This document shows, piece after piece, positions 1-9,900 of a stretch of 64,000 bases of DNA. Source of the stretch: Deltaproteobacteria bacterium. Lineage in GTDB: Bacteria; Myxococcota_A; UBA796; UBA2385. Within the stretch, counting starts at the first letter, position 1, and each line of letters opens with the position of its first letter. Both the position numbers and the translations under genes were made by a program. A model generated the notes under the pieces. The model saw only the letters and a list, made by a program, of their open reading frames with translations. It did not search any database and was not told the DNA's origin. The stretch is from assembly GCA_018401435.1 (NCBI GenBank), contig JAGYJW010000016.1:1-64000 (forward strand), written 5' to 3'.

Positions 1-1
1 G

Positions 2-244
2 CGCGTCTTTATTACCTCGCAGAACCATGGTTTTGCCGTAGACCCAGAAAGCCTGCCCGCGCAGCTTCGTATTACGCATGTGTCTTTGTTCGATGGCTCT
101 ATTCAGGGTCTAGAGCACACAAGCGCACCCGCTTACTGCTTTCAAGGCCACCCCGAGGCAAGCCCAGGGCCGCACGACATCGTAGGTTTGTTCGACCGTT
201 TCTTCTCGAGCATGAAGGCTCACACGCAAGGTCAACATGCCTAA
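2..244 (+). CDS. carA: Carbamoyl-phosphate synthase small subunit, C-terminal end (partial)
   Basis: Frame 2 is open from the window edge and encodes about 80 residues of the glutamine amidotransferase domain of the small subunit, which supplies ammonia from glutamine to carbamoyl-phosphate synthesis for pyrimidines and arginine. The sequence [13 protein letters not shown] carries the His and Glu of the class I amidotransferase catalytic triad; the cysteine part lies outside the window. The stop overlaps the carB start by 8 bases (ATGCCTAA), the usual carAB arrangement. Base composition is clearly lower in GC than the rest of the window and the codon use looks gammaproteobacterial, so this end probably comes from a different genome than the remainder of the contig. 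Confidence 0.9.
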   Translation, partial: RVFITSQNHGFAVDPESLPAQLRITHVSLFDGSIQGLEHTSAPAYCFQGHPEASPGPHDIVGLFDRFFSSMKAHTQGQHA

Positions 245-423
245 GCGCACCGATATAAAAACCATACTCATTATTGGTGCCGGCCCCATTGTTATTGGCC
301 AGGCCTGCGAGTTCGACTATTCAGGGGCTCAGGCCTGCAAGGCCTTAAAGCAAGAGGGCTACAGGGTGGTGCTTGTCAACAGCAACCCGGCCACCATCAT
401 GACCGACCCCGAGACCGCCGAGA
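237..423 (+). pseudogene. carB: Carbamoyl-phosphate synthase large subunit, N-terminal fragment cut at a junction
   Basis: The first about 62 residues match the start of the CarB large subunit: [20 protein letters not shown], the [15 protein letters not shown] stretch and [16 protein letters not shown] real CarB continues with an A-T-Y-I-E-P segment and more than 1000 further residues. Here the frame runs straight into unrelated acidic, GC-rich sequence ([12 protein letters not shown]...). CarB identity ends at about position 420-423. The remaining frame to 1811 is not CarB. The truncation is most simply a chimeric assembly join rather than a biological fusion. Confidence 0.85.
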
Positions 424-430
424 TCAGCAA
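375..430. other. Probable chimeric junction
   Basis: Left of about 375 the DNA has moderate GC and typical carAB coding; right of about 424 it is near 70% GC and encodes an unrelated protein in the same frame by chance. The transition lies inside the strongly conserved CarB segment [12 protein letters not shown], whose codons are similar in many genomes and which could bridge reads from two organisms. Seen directly: the protein similarity ends and the composition changes. Inferred: misassembly. Confidence 0.7.
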
Positions 431-1640
431 GTCCGCCCTCGGCGCGCAGCTCGCCGGCCTGTCGCGCTCCGAACGCTCCTTCCCCAGCCTCTTCCGCGAC
501 GAGGGGGTCACGGACAGCAGCGAGGTCGAGGACGAGGAGGTCACGGTCGCGACGGTCATGGCCGGGAACGAGGAGCTGCAGGATCCGCCCACGGCCGAAG
601 ACACCGACGCGGGCTTCGGGGTGGCCCCGGGCATGGATCGGGGGGACACCCAGATCATGCAGGTGATCTCGTCCAACGGGGAGCGTCGGCTGGCGCCGGT
701 GGATGGGCCCGCGCACATCCGCCGAGACGATGGCGGGGACGGGGCCGCCCTTCGCCAGACCCTGGACCTGCGCGCCTGGCAGCACAGCATGGGCGTCGAT
801 CCCAGCCCCGAGGGCACCCGAGACGACGCCTCCACCGGCGGCTTCTTGGAGGAGGAGGACCAGGACCTGGTGGTGATGACCCGCCGCAGCGAGCCTGCGG
901 TGGAGCCCGCCGCCACGCCCTCGCCCCGGCGGGCCCCCATCGAGGTCATCGAGAAGGTGCCCGAGCCGCCGCCGCTGCCCGAGGGGCTGCCCGGGCAGGA
1001 CGAAGACACGCCCTCGATCACGCCGATCGTGCCCGATGACCCCCTGCGTGCCCCGACCCCGATCCGCCGCCCCGCTGCCCCCGAGGCGGCCGAAGAGGGC
1101 CGCCGCACCCGCCAGATCGAGGTGCGCTGGGGGCTCATTCTCCCGGGGCTGGTGTTGTTGGTGCTGCTGGCCGGTGCCCTGGCCTGGTTCGCCTTGCAAG
1201 CCCGGCAATCCGTGGCCCGGGATGACGTGGTGGGCGCCACCCACCAGGCCATCGCACAGGGCGACCTCGCTGCGCTGTCCGCGCAGGATGCCAGTTTGAA
1301 TGCGCGCATTGACGCGGGAACCCAGCCGCTTGGCCTCGCCATGGCCGGCCTCGCGCTGGTGGACGCCCAGATCTGGGCGGAACACAGCGGCGACCCCAGC
1401 GACCACGCCGACGCTGCGGCAGGCATCGCCGCTGCCCGCGCCGCAGGGGGCGCCGATGACGAGGTCGCCCTGGCCGAGGCCACCCTCGCCCTGGGAGAGG
1501 GCTTACTGCCACGCGCGCGGGCGGCTGGCGCCTCTCTCCGCACCTGCGGCGGAGGTCAGCCGCTGCAGCCGCCCGCGCTGGCCCTGGTCAGCTGGACCAC
1601 CCCGCGAGCGCCTGTGACCCCTGGACCCAGCGCCAGCCCG
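424..1640 (+). CDS. C-terminal part of a single-pass membrane protein, possibly a receptor-type Ser/Thr kinase (5' end missing)
   Basis: The open frame joined to carB encodes about 240 residues of acidic, Pro-rich linker ([24 protein letters not shown]), then one clear transmembrane helix near 1126-1190 ([20 protein letters not shown]), then an Ala-rich helical region with TPR-like character. The cytoplasmic linker, single helix, outer repeat layout is common in myxobacterial Ser/Thr kinases, but no kinase motif is present because the 5' part is absent. Reading becomes implausible after about 1500-1640, where frame integrity seems to be lost. I do not recognise the protein; the kinase suggestion is inference from architecture only. 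Confidence 0.45.
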
Positions 1641-4486
1641 CATGACGCCTTTTATTGTATTACCAGTGCCATTATCTGCTGCGGCCCGGCGAGCTGTAAT
1701 GGTGCGCATCTGCCATGGACGCCAGCGGCGCTTTCCCACAGCCGCCAGTCTCCTGGCAGCCTTGGAGTCTGGCTGGTTGGACGGATGCCATGGTCACCTC
1801 AGACAGGTTGACAGCCTGCTCCTCAGGAGGCAGCCTGGCCTCCCATGCCGGCCTTGCCCCCGGGCCCTGCAGGTACAGGTAGGCTTGCTGCGCAGCGCAG
1901 ACTCACCGCCACAGGAAGCCGCAGTGGCCAGGGACCAGTGAGCCGAAGGCGACTGGCTGGTCCCGACAGCCTCTGGGAGCCGCCGCCCTCTCCCTGGTTG
2001 GCAGGGCACCCTGGGCGCCGAGAGGCCATGCCCACTGCCTCAGCCGGGTCGGCGCGGCCATGCCAGCTCAGCGGCCGGGTCAGGCGCAGCTCAAATCGAT
2101 CAACGCAAACAGGCCCGCAGCGCAGTGGACGCCTGGAAGGCGTGGGCTGGACGGCCACCGTGCCGGATGGCTGGGCCTGGTGCGAGACGTTCCGCCGCAG
2201 GCCCGCTTCTGGTGGCGCCACATTTGGCGAACGTTTACCTCCCACCTGGCGAGCCCAGCGCAGCGCCCCCAGGCCTAGTATACAATATATCAGACATGGC
2301 AGCAGGCAGAAAAGGCGACTCCGATCAGGGGAGGCCAGGCAGCTGTGGCCTGGCGGGCAAAAGCGCCGACTCATGACCAGCTGGACCCCATGCACTGGAG
2401 CCCTGGGAGGAGGCAGTCCGAAAGGGGCCGGGATTCACCGGCGCGGCCGCTCTCGCCAGGCGCCCTGGGCTTTGGCCTCGATGGCCACAGGACCATCGGC
2501 CCGTCATCAGGTGCAGCTGCTGATCACATGGGTGCATTTCAGGCTATGGGGGACTGAGACCCTTGTCTGCAGCTGGACAGGCAGCCGAGCTGGGACTGAG
2601 AGCGCCCCAGCCCCACTGCCGCCGCGAAGCCTCTTCTAGCCCGACGAGCACGGGCTGCACGCAGCCCTCTCGGCAGCCCTGGCGCCGCTTCACTCGACCC
2701 TGGGCCCCAGCGGCCCCAGGCAGAGCGGGTGCCAACGGATCAACCGCCCTAGGCCTTGCGGCGCTCACGCGCGAGGCGTCTCCGCACGCCCCGGCGGCGG
2801 GGCCGCTTGGGGGCCACGCTGCGGCCTCTCTTGCAGAGATCAGCTGCCCGAGAGCGATGCCCAGCCTGGTTGATGCAGCACAGCACAGTGGACCTCATCT
2901 TAGATGCATCTGCCAGGCTCACCAGGTCTAGGAGGTCTTACCAGAGCTAAAGCTTGGCGCTCAAGCCAAGCAGCATATCTGCCACATGTCCAGACCCTGC
3001 AGAGGCGCAGAAGACAGCGATCCTGGACCAGCTGTTTTCGGGCTGCACGGTGACCCTGCCCGACTGGACTGGGCCCTCAGAGGCGGCTGTGCAGCGCGCC
3101 GCCAGGCTCTGGAATCGACTAGCTGACTTACCCTTCGCGCTGGGCCGCTGGCGATAAACTCGAGGCGGAGCCTATCCGGGGCGGCAATTGGGCTTATGAT
3201 ACCAGCTTCGATGGCGCCGGGCTACTGGAAGCTAGCAGATGGCCTGGATGAGTGGCGACCCGCCACGCTCGGAGCCTGTGCGGATGAACCTTCGTCTTCT
3301 GGCGCCTGCCGCCTAGGATGTGGCCTCCGTCATGGAGTGACGCCGCCTGTCGGCACCGGTGTCTGGGGTGACTCCCGGCACGGTGAGAAGGCGTCCACGT
3401 GGATCCGGGGGCTGCCGAGTGGGCCTCCGCCCTCACTGGCGCCAGCTCAGCCGCGACCAGCTGCAGCAAGCAGGGCTAGCTCTGGAGACGTGAAGCCCCA
3501 CCAGCAAACTTCGAAGTGTGACAGCCTGGCGCCCGTGGCAGCGGCGATAGCCAGGGTGCGACGCCGCCAGCAGCGGTCAACCTGACCCTGCCGTGTGGTG
3601 GCGCCGCTGCGGCCGCATGAGTGGTGGAGGGCAGGCCCGGCCCTCCAATGAACCTCCTCTGCCGATGGTGGCTGGACGCTCTCCGGCGCGTAATTTTGCT
3701 ACCGCCGCCGCCAGTGATCCAGTGGTCACCGCCTCCGGCCGCTGAGGCCGGAATCTGCAAAGCTGGCGTGGCGACTGATCGTGACGACTGGTCGGGAACT
3801 GTGGACGCCGGAGGCTGGTGCCCCTGGAATCCATCAGCTGGAGCGTCAGCAGCCTGCCCCGGGATCTGGCAGGTGCTGGAGCCGGGTCCCAGGTCGCTGG
3901 CCAACACAGCATTCCCCTCTGGCAGCTTCTTGCCCTCTGAACCTGGGCGCCTTGATCTACCTACCTGCCTCTTCAGGGCGGCTGGGGCTCCAAGCCAGCT
4001 TTCTACCTCGGAGAGGGCGCTTCACCGAGACGCTTCTGGACGCGCTCTGGCGATCAGGCAGTCACCACTTCAATGACCGGGCGGCTGGTAGTCGGTCTGC
4101 GCCCGGCTCTGGCCCGGAAGGCATAACTGTCGATCTTGGAGCAATAAAGCCAGTCAGCCACGGCCCGAAAGGCCCAGCTATCCTGGCTGGAGGCCTCTGC
4201 CAGTGGGAGATGCCCCTCCGCAGTGGGTCATCGGAGCAGGCGCCGGGCGGGCTACACCAGGGCTTCAAAGACATGAGGCCCATCCGACAGGGCCTAGTTC
4301 ATCGCTGCAAGCCTGCCTGAAGCCGCTGCCGTCCGGCCTCGGAAGTCGGGCAGGAGCGGGGCGGGGAGCGAGGCGGGATGCTCCGCCCAATGGGAGGGCA
4401 GGCTGCGCCCAAGTGACCCAGCACAGCGCCAGGAGGCCAGACCAACGACCTTGGACCACTGGGGCTGTGGCGAGGGCTGCAGCAAA
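1640..4486. other. 2.8 kb without a readable gene; probably coding sequence obscured by indels
   Basis: No ORF here combines adequate length, a ribosome binding site and a recognisable family; the three frames and both strands are chopped into pieces under about 190 residues. Because the adjoining 4.5-5.8 kb holds a conserved gene shattered by frequent indels, this stretch probably has the same fault. On the plus strand, fragments between about 2950 and 3480 (a Tyr-Pro / Asn-Trp-Ala-Tyr-Asp segment, then a Gly-x-Val-x-Glu-Trp-like piece) vaguely recall a formylglycine-generating-enzyme domain, which would fit a kinase-FGE protein, but this needs several assumed indels and is weak. Confidence 0.5.
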
Positions 4487-5831
4487 TCAGGCAAGAGGAA
4501 GGTAGTAGCAAAAGAAGACCAGCGACCTTCTGCTGCCAGCCCCAGCCGACGCCTTCAAATGGGCATCTTCAGCCCATTCTCTTCCGGCATTAACGAACCG
4601 CGATTGGAGCCGTGCCGATGTATGTTCGACGCCATGAAGATAACGCACGCAAAGAGTCACAGCGTCATCGGGTTGCCACAGCACCTTCGGTCGGCGGCAA
4701 ATTCTCAGGTGATGCATAGCGATGCTGCACAGGCCGGCGCCGCAACGCAGAAGGTGAGCAATAGGTCAGCGCGTTGGCCGAAGCTCGACAGCACGCCGTG
4801 GCCAGTACTGCCGGGCCTCGGACAGGCCGGGCGGAGCCGTATCACGCTGGCGATTGGCCGGGATCGCCGTGGTAGAAGATGCCGCAGAGGAAAGGTACCG
4901 CCACCTCAGGATGGGCCCCCGCCGGTGCAAGCCGACCAGACGCTTCCGGATGCTCTTGTCGATGCCAGATCGAGAAGGCCGACCAGGGCGAGCGCCCGGC
5001 GATCGCGCACCGTGATTGCAGAGTGGCCACGCCCTGCGCACCAGCGGCAACGCGCTTCCACTATCCACTGCCGCCCATGGGGGCGGAAATTCAGCGCCCT
5101 CCCGCCCAGCGGCTGGCGTTCGGACTCATCTCGGCTGGTGCCATCCTCCTTCGATAGAAGTGACGTCCACGCATAGAGACATCACCAAACTTCTTTGATC
5201 ATGGCACCAGCCAGATGTGCCAGAGGTGCTCAGGGTCCAGAAGAGGGCACGCCGCGCAGGTAGCCAAGGAAGAGGGGCGGGTCGCCGATGGGCGTCAGCG
5301 CGCCGCCGATATTGGACTGGGAAGATGAAGAAGAGCGGGATGTGTGCCAGCCATATTCCGCTGGCTATTTAGTTCACAGCATCGGCCGGATGGGCAGCAT
5401 CGACGCGCCAGTGGTACCGATCCCTGGTGGCGATCTTGGCGCCCACGGCCAGAAATGGTGTTGATCGCCGACTTTCCTTCAGGTCGCCCTTCAAGCAGGA
5501 TGCCGCCCGAGATGATGAAGGCAGGCCGAGCAGCGCGATGAAGGATATACTCCTCGATGGCGTAAGCTCAGGCCGTGCGGGGCCACATGGCCGGGATCGC
5601 CCAGACGATCAGGTAGCCGGTAGCCCAGGATGGGCGTCACGCCCATTAAGGCCACCAACAGCTGGTTGCCGGTGCTCCCACCAGTGGTGCGCGACCATCA
5701 AGGAGACCGCGATGGACAACAGCATGCCCGCGAAGGATCACCCCACAGGGGCGAGATCTCCAGCGCATGCTCGCCGCCTCGGAGGCCAGCGCCGACAGGC
5801 CGCGACAAGCGGCAGCAGCAGCACATTCGAC
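4487..5831 (-). pseudogene. NhaD-type sodium/proton antiporter, broken by many frameshifts
   Basis: Read on the minus strand across frames, an almost complete ion transporter of the NhaD / citrate-transporter superfamily can be followed. Recognisable pieces in order are: MSNVLLLPL at the start (5831), a segment with IIVWAIPAM-like and FIIS-GGILLEGDLKG (about 5480-5560), INTIFLAVGA (about 5430-5470), SNIGGALTPIGDPPLFLGYL (5250-5315), GPILEVAVLF (about 4890-4918), an ATGVLSSF-like stretch (about 4779-4810) and EENGLKMP (about 4560-4590), ending at a TGA at 4487. The span of 1345 nt equals about 448 residues, the normal family length. Such conserved motifs with so many frame changes suggest base-calling indels rather than decay. 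As written, no functional protein would be made. Confidence 0.75.
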
Positions 5832-6110
5832 ATCTTCTGACCCCTCAAGCCGCTTGGGAGTTGGCACATGCCTCCTTCGGCTCAGGGGCCCGTGCCTGTA
5901 AGCGAAGTATGGGGCCTGCTGTGGGGTGGGGCGGGGGACGGCCACGCTCAAGGGCATGAGCGTCGAGGCCACCGGAGAGGTCGCCCCCTCGCACCCGCGC
6001 AGGCTGCAGACCCTGGATGGGGAGTTCCCGATCGGACAGGCAGGGGACGTTTTTGTCCGACCATTGGCGAGGTTGCGATATCCTCTGGATACCCGTTCAG
6101 GAGGCCACCG

Positions 6111-6443
6111 ATGCCCGCCCTCGCCGTCGGAATTCACCGCATCCGCCAAGAATCCTGCACAGCGCCCGTGTCACCCAGTGGGACGTGCCGGAAGCCTTCG
6201 TGCTTCAGACCGGCGACCGCCTGGTCCTCGCCGAGCCCACGCCCGGCGCCGCCTTGCTCCTGGTGCCCCGGGGCTGGGGCAGCCCCCATGCTGGGGCGCC
6301 AGCGAAGGCCACCCTCATCACGCAGGCCGGTGGTGTGCCCGGCCGCGGCCCCGCTGGCAGGTCGCCGGGCGCATCGTGGCCATCGAACGCGACTTGGGCT
6401 GCGCGGTGGTCGGCGGCGGGCGATGGGCGGTCTCAGTGAATAA
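6111..6443 (+). pseudogene. Small frameshifted ORF, possible S24/S26 signal-peptidase-like domain
   Basis: An ATG at 6111 is preceded by AGGAGG at the right spacing, so a plus-strand gene starts here. Two frames carry sensible protein: DVPEAFVLQTGDRLVLAEP early on, then RWQVAGRIVAIERDLG near the end, joined only by changing frame. The pattern G-D-x-[LV]-V-L followed later by a V-A-G-R-I-V-A-I-E-R segment resembles small LexA/S24 or archaeal-type S26 peptidase-like domains. The catalytic Ser and Lys cannot be placed with confidence because of the frame breaks. It lies just upstream of another frameshifted ORF and btpA, all on the same strand. Confidence 0.35.
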
Positions 6444-6463
6444 CGCCCACGCAGGCGGCCACC

Positions 6464-6825
6464 GTGGGCCCAGCTTCGCGACGCCGAGCTGCGCTTTTTC
6501 CGGGGCGCTGGATGGATGGCGCCCAGCTCGACGCCTTCACCGCGCAGAAGCTGCCTGGCCGCCGACGATCTGGGGTCGAAATCTCGGTGGGTGCGGCCGA
6601 GGACTTCGAAGCCGCCGACAGCCTCGCGGCATTGGCCAGCCCTGGCACCGTGCGCATCGAGCCCTTCGAGGCCGAACAGCCCGAGCGCGCCCAGGGCCAG
6701 CTCATCCGGGGCCCCTGGCAGATGGCCTTGGGCGCCCCGCCCGCTGGCGCGGTGGATCGGCTGCCCGCCTCGGTCGGGTGCAGCTCTCCTTGTTCAGCGA
6801 TAGCCGCCGGCACCATGGATCCTGA
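6464..6825 (+). pseudogene. Unrecognised ORF upstream of btpA, frame disturbed
   Basis: The frame open over 6464-6800 reads as a credible protein (WMDGAQLDAFTAQKLPG, EISVGAAEDFEAADSLAAL, GTVRIEPFEAEQPERAQG), and a neighbouring frame supplies a plausible end (QLSLFSDSRRHHGS, stop at 6825) that overlaps the btpA start by 11 bases. This suggests one gene of about 120-130 residues with one indel near 6770-6790, cotranscribed with btpA. No known family is recognised. Composition matches surrounding real genes better than the opposite-strand ORF covering the same bases. Confidence 0.4.
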
Positions 6826-7623
6826 CCGTCCTTGCCGCCTGATCGGTGTCCTCCACCTGCTGCCCCTGCCGGCAGCCCCACCGCCTCTCCAGGCTTTGCC
6901 ACGGTGCTTGCGCGGGCCCTCTCCGACGCCGACGCCCTGGTCAGCGGGGGGGCTTGGGGTTGTATCGTCGAGAACCTGGGGGATGCGCCCTTTGCGGCCG
7001 GGGCGGTCGACCCCCATGTGCCGGCCATGCTCGCCGTGCTGGGGGACCGCTTGCGGGCCCGATACGGGCGTCGCCTGGCCCTGGGCATCAATATTCTGCG
7101 CAACGATGCGCGGGCGGCCTTGGGGGCAGCCGCCGCCTGTGACGCCGATTTTATTAGGGTCAACGTCCACAATGGCGCCACGTGGACGGACCAGGGCCTG
7201 ATTCAGGGCCAGGCCCACCAGACCCTGCGCTACCGCCGAGAGCTGGGGCTCGATCCACCTGACCGATCGGCCCGGCCTGCGGGTTGCGCCGATCTGCTGG
7301 TCAAACACGGCGTTCCTGCGGGCAGCGCCGACCTCGAGCGCGTGGCCCTCGACACGGCCGGGCGAGGGGGCGCAGACGCCCTCATCCTCACCGGCGTCGC
7401 GACCGGCGCCCCCGCCTCCACCGCAGAGCTTCGCCGCCTGCGGGCCTTGTTGCCCGACGCCGAGCTTTGGGTGGGCAGCGGCGTCACGTCGGCCTCTGCG
7501 CCCGCCCTCGTCGGCCTGGCCGACGCCGCAATCGTGGGCACCGCCCTGCATGGCAGCGGGGATCTGCGGCAGGCCCTCGATCCGGCTCTTGTGGCAGCCA
7601 TGGCAGCGCGCTGCGCCGCCTGA
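6815..7623 (+). pseudogene. BtpA/SgcQ-family protein, frameshifted
   Basis: Members of this TIM-barrel family include BtpA, linked to photosystem I assembly in cyanobacteria, and SgcQ in enterobacteria; the molecular role is not settled. From ATG 6815 the start reads RLIGVLHLLPLPA, then the frame must change near 6870 (one missing G would restore LLPLPGSPTASPGF) to give VSGGAWGCIVENLGDAPF, LGINILRNDARAAL, DFIRVNVHNGATWTDQG, ADLLVKHGVPAG, ALILTGVATG and VGSGVTSASAPAL. A second compensated frame disturbance lies about 7245-7290. With one base added the gene has 270 codons, the normal family length. Conservation of the barrel motifs argues for sequence errors. Confidence 0.75.
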
Positions 7624-8121
7624 GCGGCGCAGGGCCGCGGGCGAGGGTGGGATGGAGGAGCGGCCCGGCGAAGAGCGGGAGCAAGGGTCAGCGGCGGCAT
7701 ATGCCGAGGCCGCCCCTCCATGTCTCAAGGGGGGTGCGTCATCTGGCGCGGGGCCAGGAGGCAGGTTCGGGTTGGACCCGAGGTGCCATCCCCAGGATGG
7801 GGAGGTGGGTGCGGGCGGGGCGGGCGGGGATCGCCCCGGCGGGATGGGCCCTCCCCCGATGCGGCCGTGGCTCGCAGCGGGGTTGGACACACGGATCGAT
7901 CATGGGGTCTGGGTCCGGTCTGGCCAGGGCGTGCGAAGACAATGAGCACCCCGGGGGGGGGCGGCAAGGCAGGGGCCGGGGCGCCAACACCGGCCAGAAG
8001 TGGTGCTTCTATGCGACCATCGTCAAGGCGGTGCCACCCCGACGACGCACCGCTGTTGTACCGGGCCGCGCTCCGAAGGGCAAGGCGGGATCGCCTCATC
8101 CTGGCTCAGGCGCCGGCAGGA
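7624..8121. other. Intergenic, about 500 bp, nothing recognised
   Basis: Between the btpA stop and the pseudopilin stop (converging genes) there is GC-rich sequence with a G run at 7949-7957. ORFs exist on both strands but none has a family signature or clear start signal. No terminator with a T tract is obvious. Given the poor sequence just upstream, a hidden short gene cannot be excluded. Confidence 0.4.
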
Positions 8122-8844
8122 TCAGGGGGCGCTCGAAGACATCGGGGTGCCTGCGGTCAGGGTGGCGGTCTCGTCATTTGCCGTGGGATCCAGGCGCACC
8201 ATGCCCGAGCGGGTCACCCGAGCGACCCAGTCCTCGGTGACACCCTTGGACCGCGCGATCTTGTTGACGAAGGTGATCTCGATGAAGCCGTTGGCACCGA
8301 AGTCGCCCGGCGGGTTGGTCAAGAAGCCCTCCGGGCCGAAGACCAGGCGATTGGAATTGCCGGTGCCCGGACCGTTGATATTGCTGCCCCAGTCCGCGAT
8401 ACTGACGTTTCGGGCATAGTAATTGCCGTCTTCGTCCGAGAGGTCGACGATGCCCTCGGAGCCATCCACGTCGCTGGTGCCCACATCCACCGGCAGGTAG
8501 TCCCAGCTGGCGCTGTTGCGGGTGGCGTCGCCCAGGCCCACCCAGTATTCGCCGATATTGCTGCCGGGCGTGGCCAGGGCGGTGTCCGAGGAGATCAGCC
8601 AGATCGAGCATTCGTGCCCGCTGCGAACCGCCAGGGATCGGCACTCCTGGGCCATGGACGCAAAGGTCATGGCGGCCTTGCGGGTGCGGTAGCGCGGCAC
8701 CTGATCGGTGGACATGATGATGCCCATGGCCGTGAGGATCAGGACGATCGCGAGCACCACCACGATCTCGAGCATCGTGAAACCGGCCCGCCAGGCAGAG
8801 CGGCGGAAGTGCGGGGGGCGGCGCGGGCTGCTTTGGCGGGGCAT
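8122..8844 (-). CDS. Type II secretion/type IV pilus pseudopilin (GspH/FimT-like)
   Basis: The protein starts with a short basic leader followed by the prepilin peptidase site and hydrophobic helix AG/FTMLEIVVVLAIVLILTA: cleavage after Gly, Phe at +1 and Glu at +5 are the class hallmarks. The rest is a globular minor-pseudopilin-like domain with Gly/Asp-rich loops (PVDVGTSDVDGSEGIVDL). The ATG at 8844 is chosen because it leaves a leader of about 20 residues; two upstream in-frame starts at 8868 and 8883 would make it unusually long. About 240 residues. It stands alone, so whether it serves pili or a secretion system is unknown; pilT lies 44 kb away. Confidence 0.8.
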   Translation of the reverse strand: MPRQSSPRRPPHFRRSAWRAGFTMLEIVVVLAIVLILTAMGIIMSTDQVPRYRTRKAAMTFASMAQECRSLAVRSGHECSIWLISSDTALATPGSNIGEYWVGLGDATRNSASWDYLPVDVGTSDVDGSEGIVDLSDEDGNYYARNVSIADWGSNINGPGTGNSNRLVFGPEGFLTNPPGDFGANGFIEITFVNKIARSKGVTEDWVARVTRSGMVRLDPTANDETATLTAGTPMSSSAP

Positions 8845-9112
8845 GGCTGGTCCGGGGCGATGCTTCATGATAGCCCACGGCATCTCCCGGCTTCAAGCAA
8901 TGTGCCGGTCCGGGCGGGATCCGCTCCCATCCGCGGCCCTGGTGGGGTTTGACGCCACTTCAGGGACTGGATATCCGCCGAGGCCAACTGCGAGAAGACG
9001 CAGGTGACGCCTCGGTGGTCTCCGGACCCCGCATTGCCCACCTCGGCACCTCTCTGCACGTTCCCGAAATCTTCGAATTCTCGAACCTGAATCGCTCGAA
9101 AAGGATGGCTCG

Positions 9113-9730
9113 ATGGCCCGTTACACCGGCCCCCGGATCAAGGTCTGCCGCTCCCTCGGCACTGTGCTGCCCGGCCTCACCACGGTCTCCACCCTGGCGC
9201 GGCCCTACCCCCCCGGCCAGCACGGGATGCGGCGTCGGCGGAAGGACTCGGACTACAAGCTCCGCCTGGTCGAGAAGCAGAAGCTGCGCTTCCACTACGG
9301 CATCCTCGAAAAGCAGTTCACCCGCTACGTGTCCCAGGCCGCCCGCCGTCGGGGCCCGACCGGTCAGAACCTGCTGCTGGCCCTTGAGTCCCGCCTGGAC
9401 AACATCGTCTGGCGCATGGGCCTCGCGGCCACCATGCCCGCCGCCCGCCAGCTGGTCGTTCACGGCCACATCCTGGTGGATGGCAAGCGCGTGGACCGCC
9501 CCAGCTTCTCCCTGAGCCCCGGCCAGGCCGTCTCCGTCCGCGAGAAGAGCCGCACCAAGGGCTTCATCCAGGACGCCCTGGCTGCCAGCACCTCCCGCGT
9601 GCTGCCCGCCTTCCTGGAATTCGACCCGGCCAAGGCCGCCGGCCGCATGGTGAACCCCCCCACCCGCGACGACGTGCCCTTCGACGTCAACCCCCAGGCC
9701 GTGATCGAGTACTACAGCCAGAAGCTGTAG
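9113..9730 (+). CDS. rpsD: 30S ribosomal protein S4
   Basis: This 205-residue protein is the primary 16S rRNA-binding protein S4. It begins MARYTGPRIKVCRSLG, contains RPYPPGQHG, the S4 RNA-binding domain (LESRLDNIVWRMGLAATMPA, VVHGHILVDGKRV), and ends EYYSQKL. The N-terminal zinc ligands of the Cys-rich form are absent (only one Cys at residue 12), so it is the zinc-independent C-minus form. The gene is outside the usual alpha operon here and stands alone with its own terminator, so it is probably transcribed by itself. An AAAAGGA motif lies before the ATG. Confidence 0.97.
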   Translation: MARYTGPRIKVCRSLGTVLPGLTTVSTLARPYPPGQHGMRRRRKDSDYKLRLVEKQKLRFHYGILEKQFTRYVSQAARRRGPTGQNLLLALESRLDNIVWRMGLAATMPAARQLVVHGHILVDGKRVDRPSFSLSPGQAVSVREKSRTKGFIQDALAASTSRVLPAFLEFDPAKAAGRMVNPPTRDDVPFDVNPQAVIEYYSQKL

Positions 9731-9748
9731 TCCTGGGTCCCCGAGGTC

Positions 9749-9774
9749 GCCCCCGCCGGTTCGCCGGTGGGGGC
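9749..9774 (+). terminator. Rho-independent terminator of rpsD
   Basis: A perfect 11-bp stem (GCCCCCGCCGG with CCGGTGGGGGC, one G-T pair) closes a TTCG tetraloop and is followed by TTCTTC. It begins 18 bases after the rpsD stop. A UUCG loop with a C-G rich stem is exceptionally stable. Confidence 0.85.
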
Positions 9775-9850
9775 TTCTTCGTGGATCCGCCTCTTGTGGA
9801 TCCCCTGTTCAGGGGCGCAACTCGGGCGTGGGTGGCGGTCGACGAGAAAA

Positions 9851-9870
9851 GCCCCCGGCGGACCGGGGGC
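9851..9870 (-). terminator. Rho-independent terminator of rpmG
   Basis: On the minus strand GCCCCCGG and CCGGGGGC form an 8-bp stem around a 4-base loop, followed by TTTTCTC. It lies 30 bases beyond the rpmG stop, between the convergent rpsD and rpmG. Confidence 0.8.
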
Positions 9871-9900
9871 TCTATGTCTTCAGCAGCTGCGGTGGGGCGG

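Noticed and set aside
424..1640. A genuine CarB-membrane protein fusion
   Set aside because: Only about 60 residues of CarB remain with no complete domain, and composition shifts at the junction, so an assembly join is far more likely.
6433..7890. 485-codon minus-strand ORF covering btpA
   Set aside because: The plus strand contains conserved BtpA motifs even though frameshifted; the minus frame is Arg/Gly/Pro-rich with no motif.
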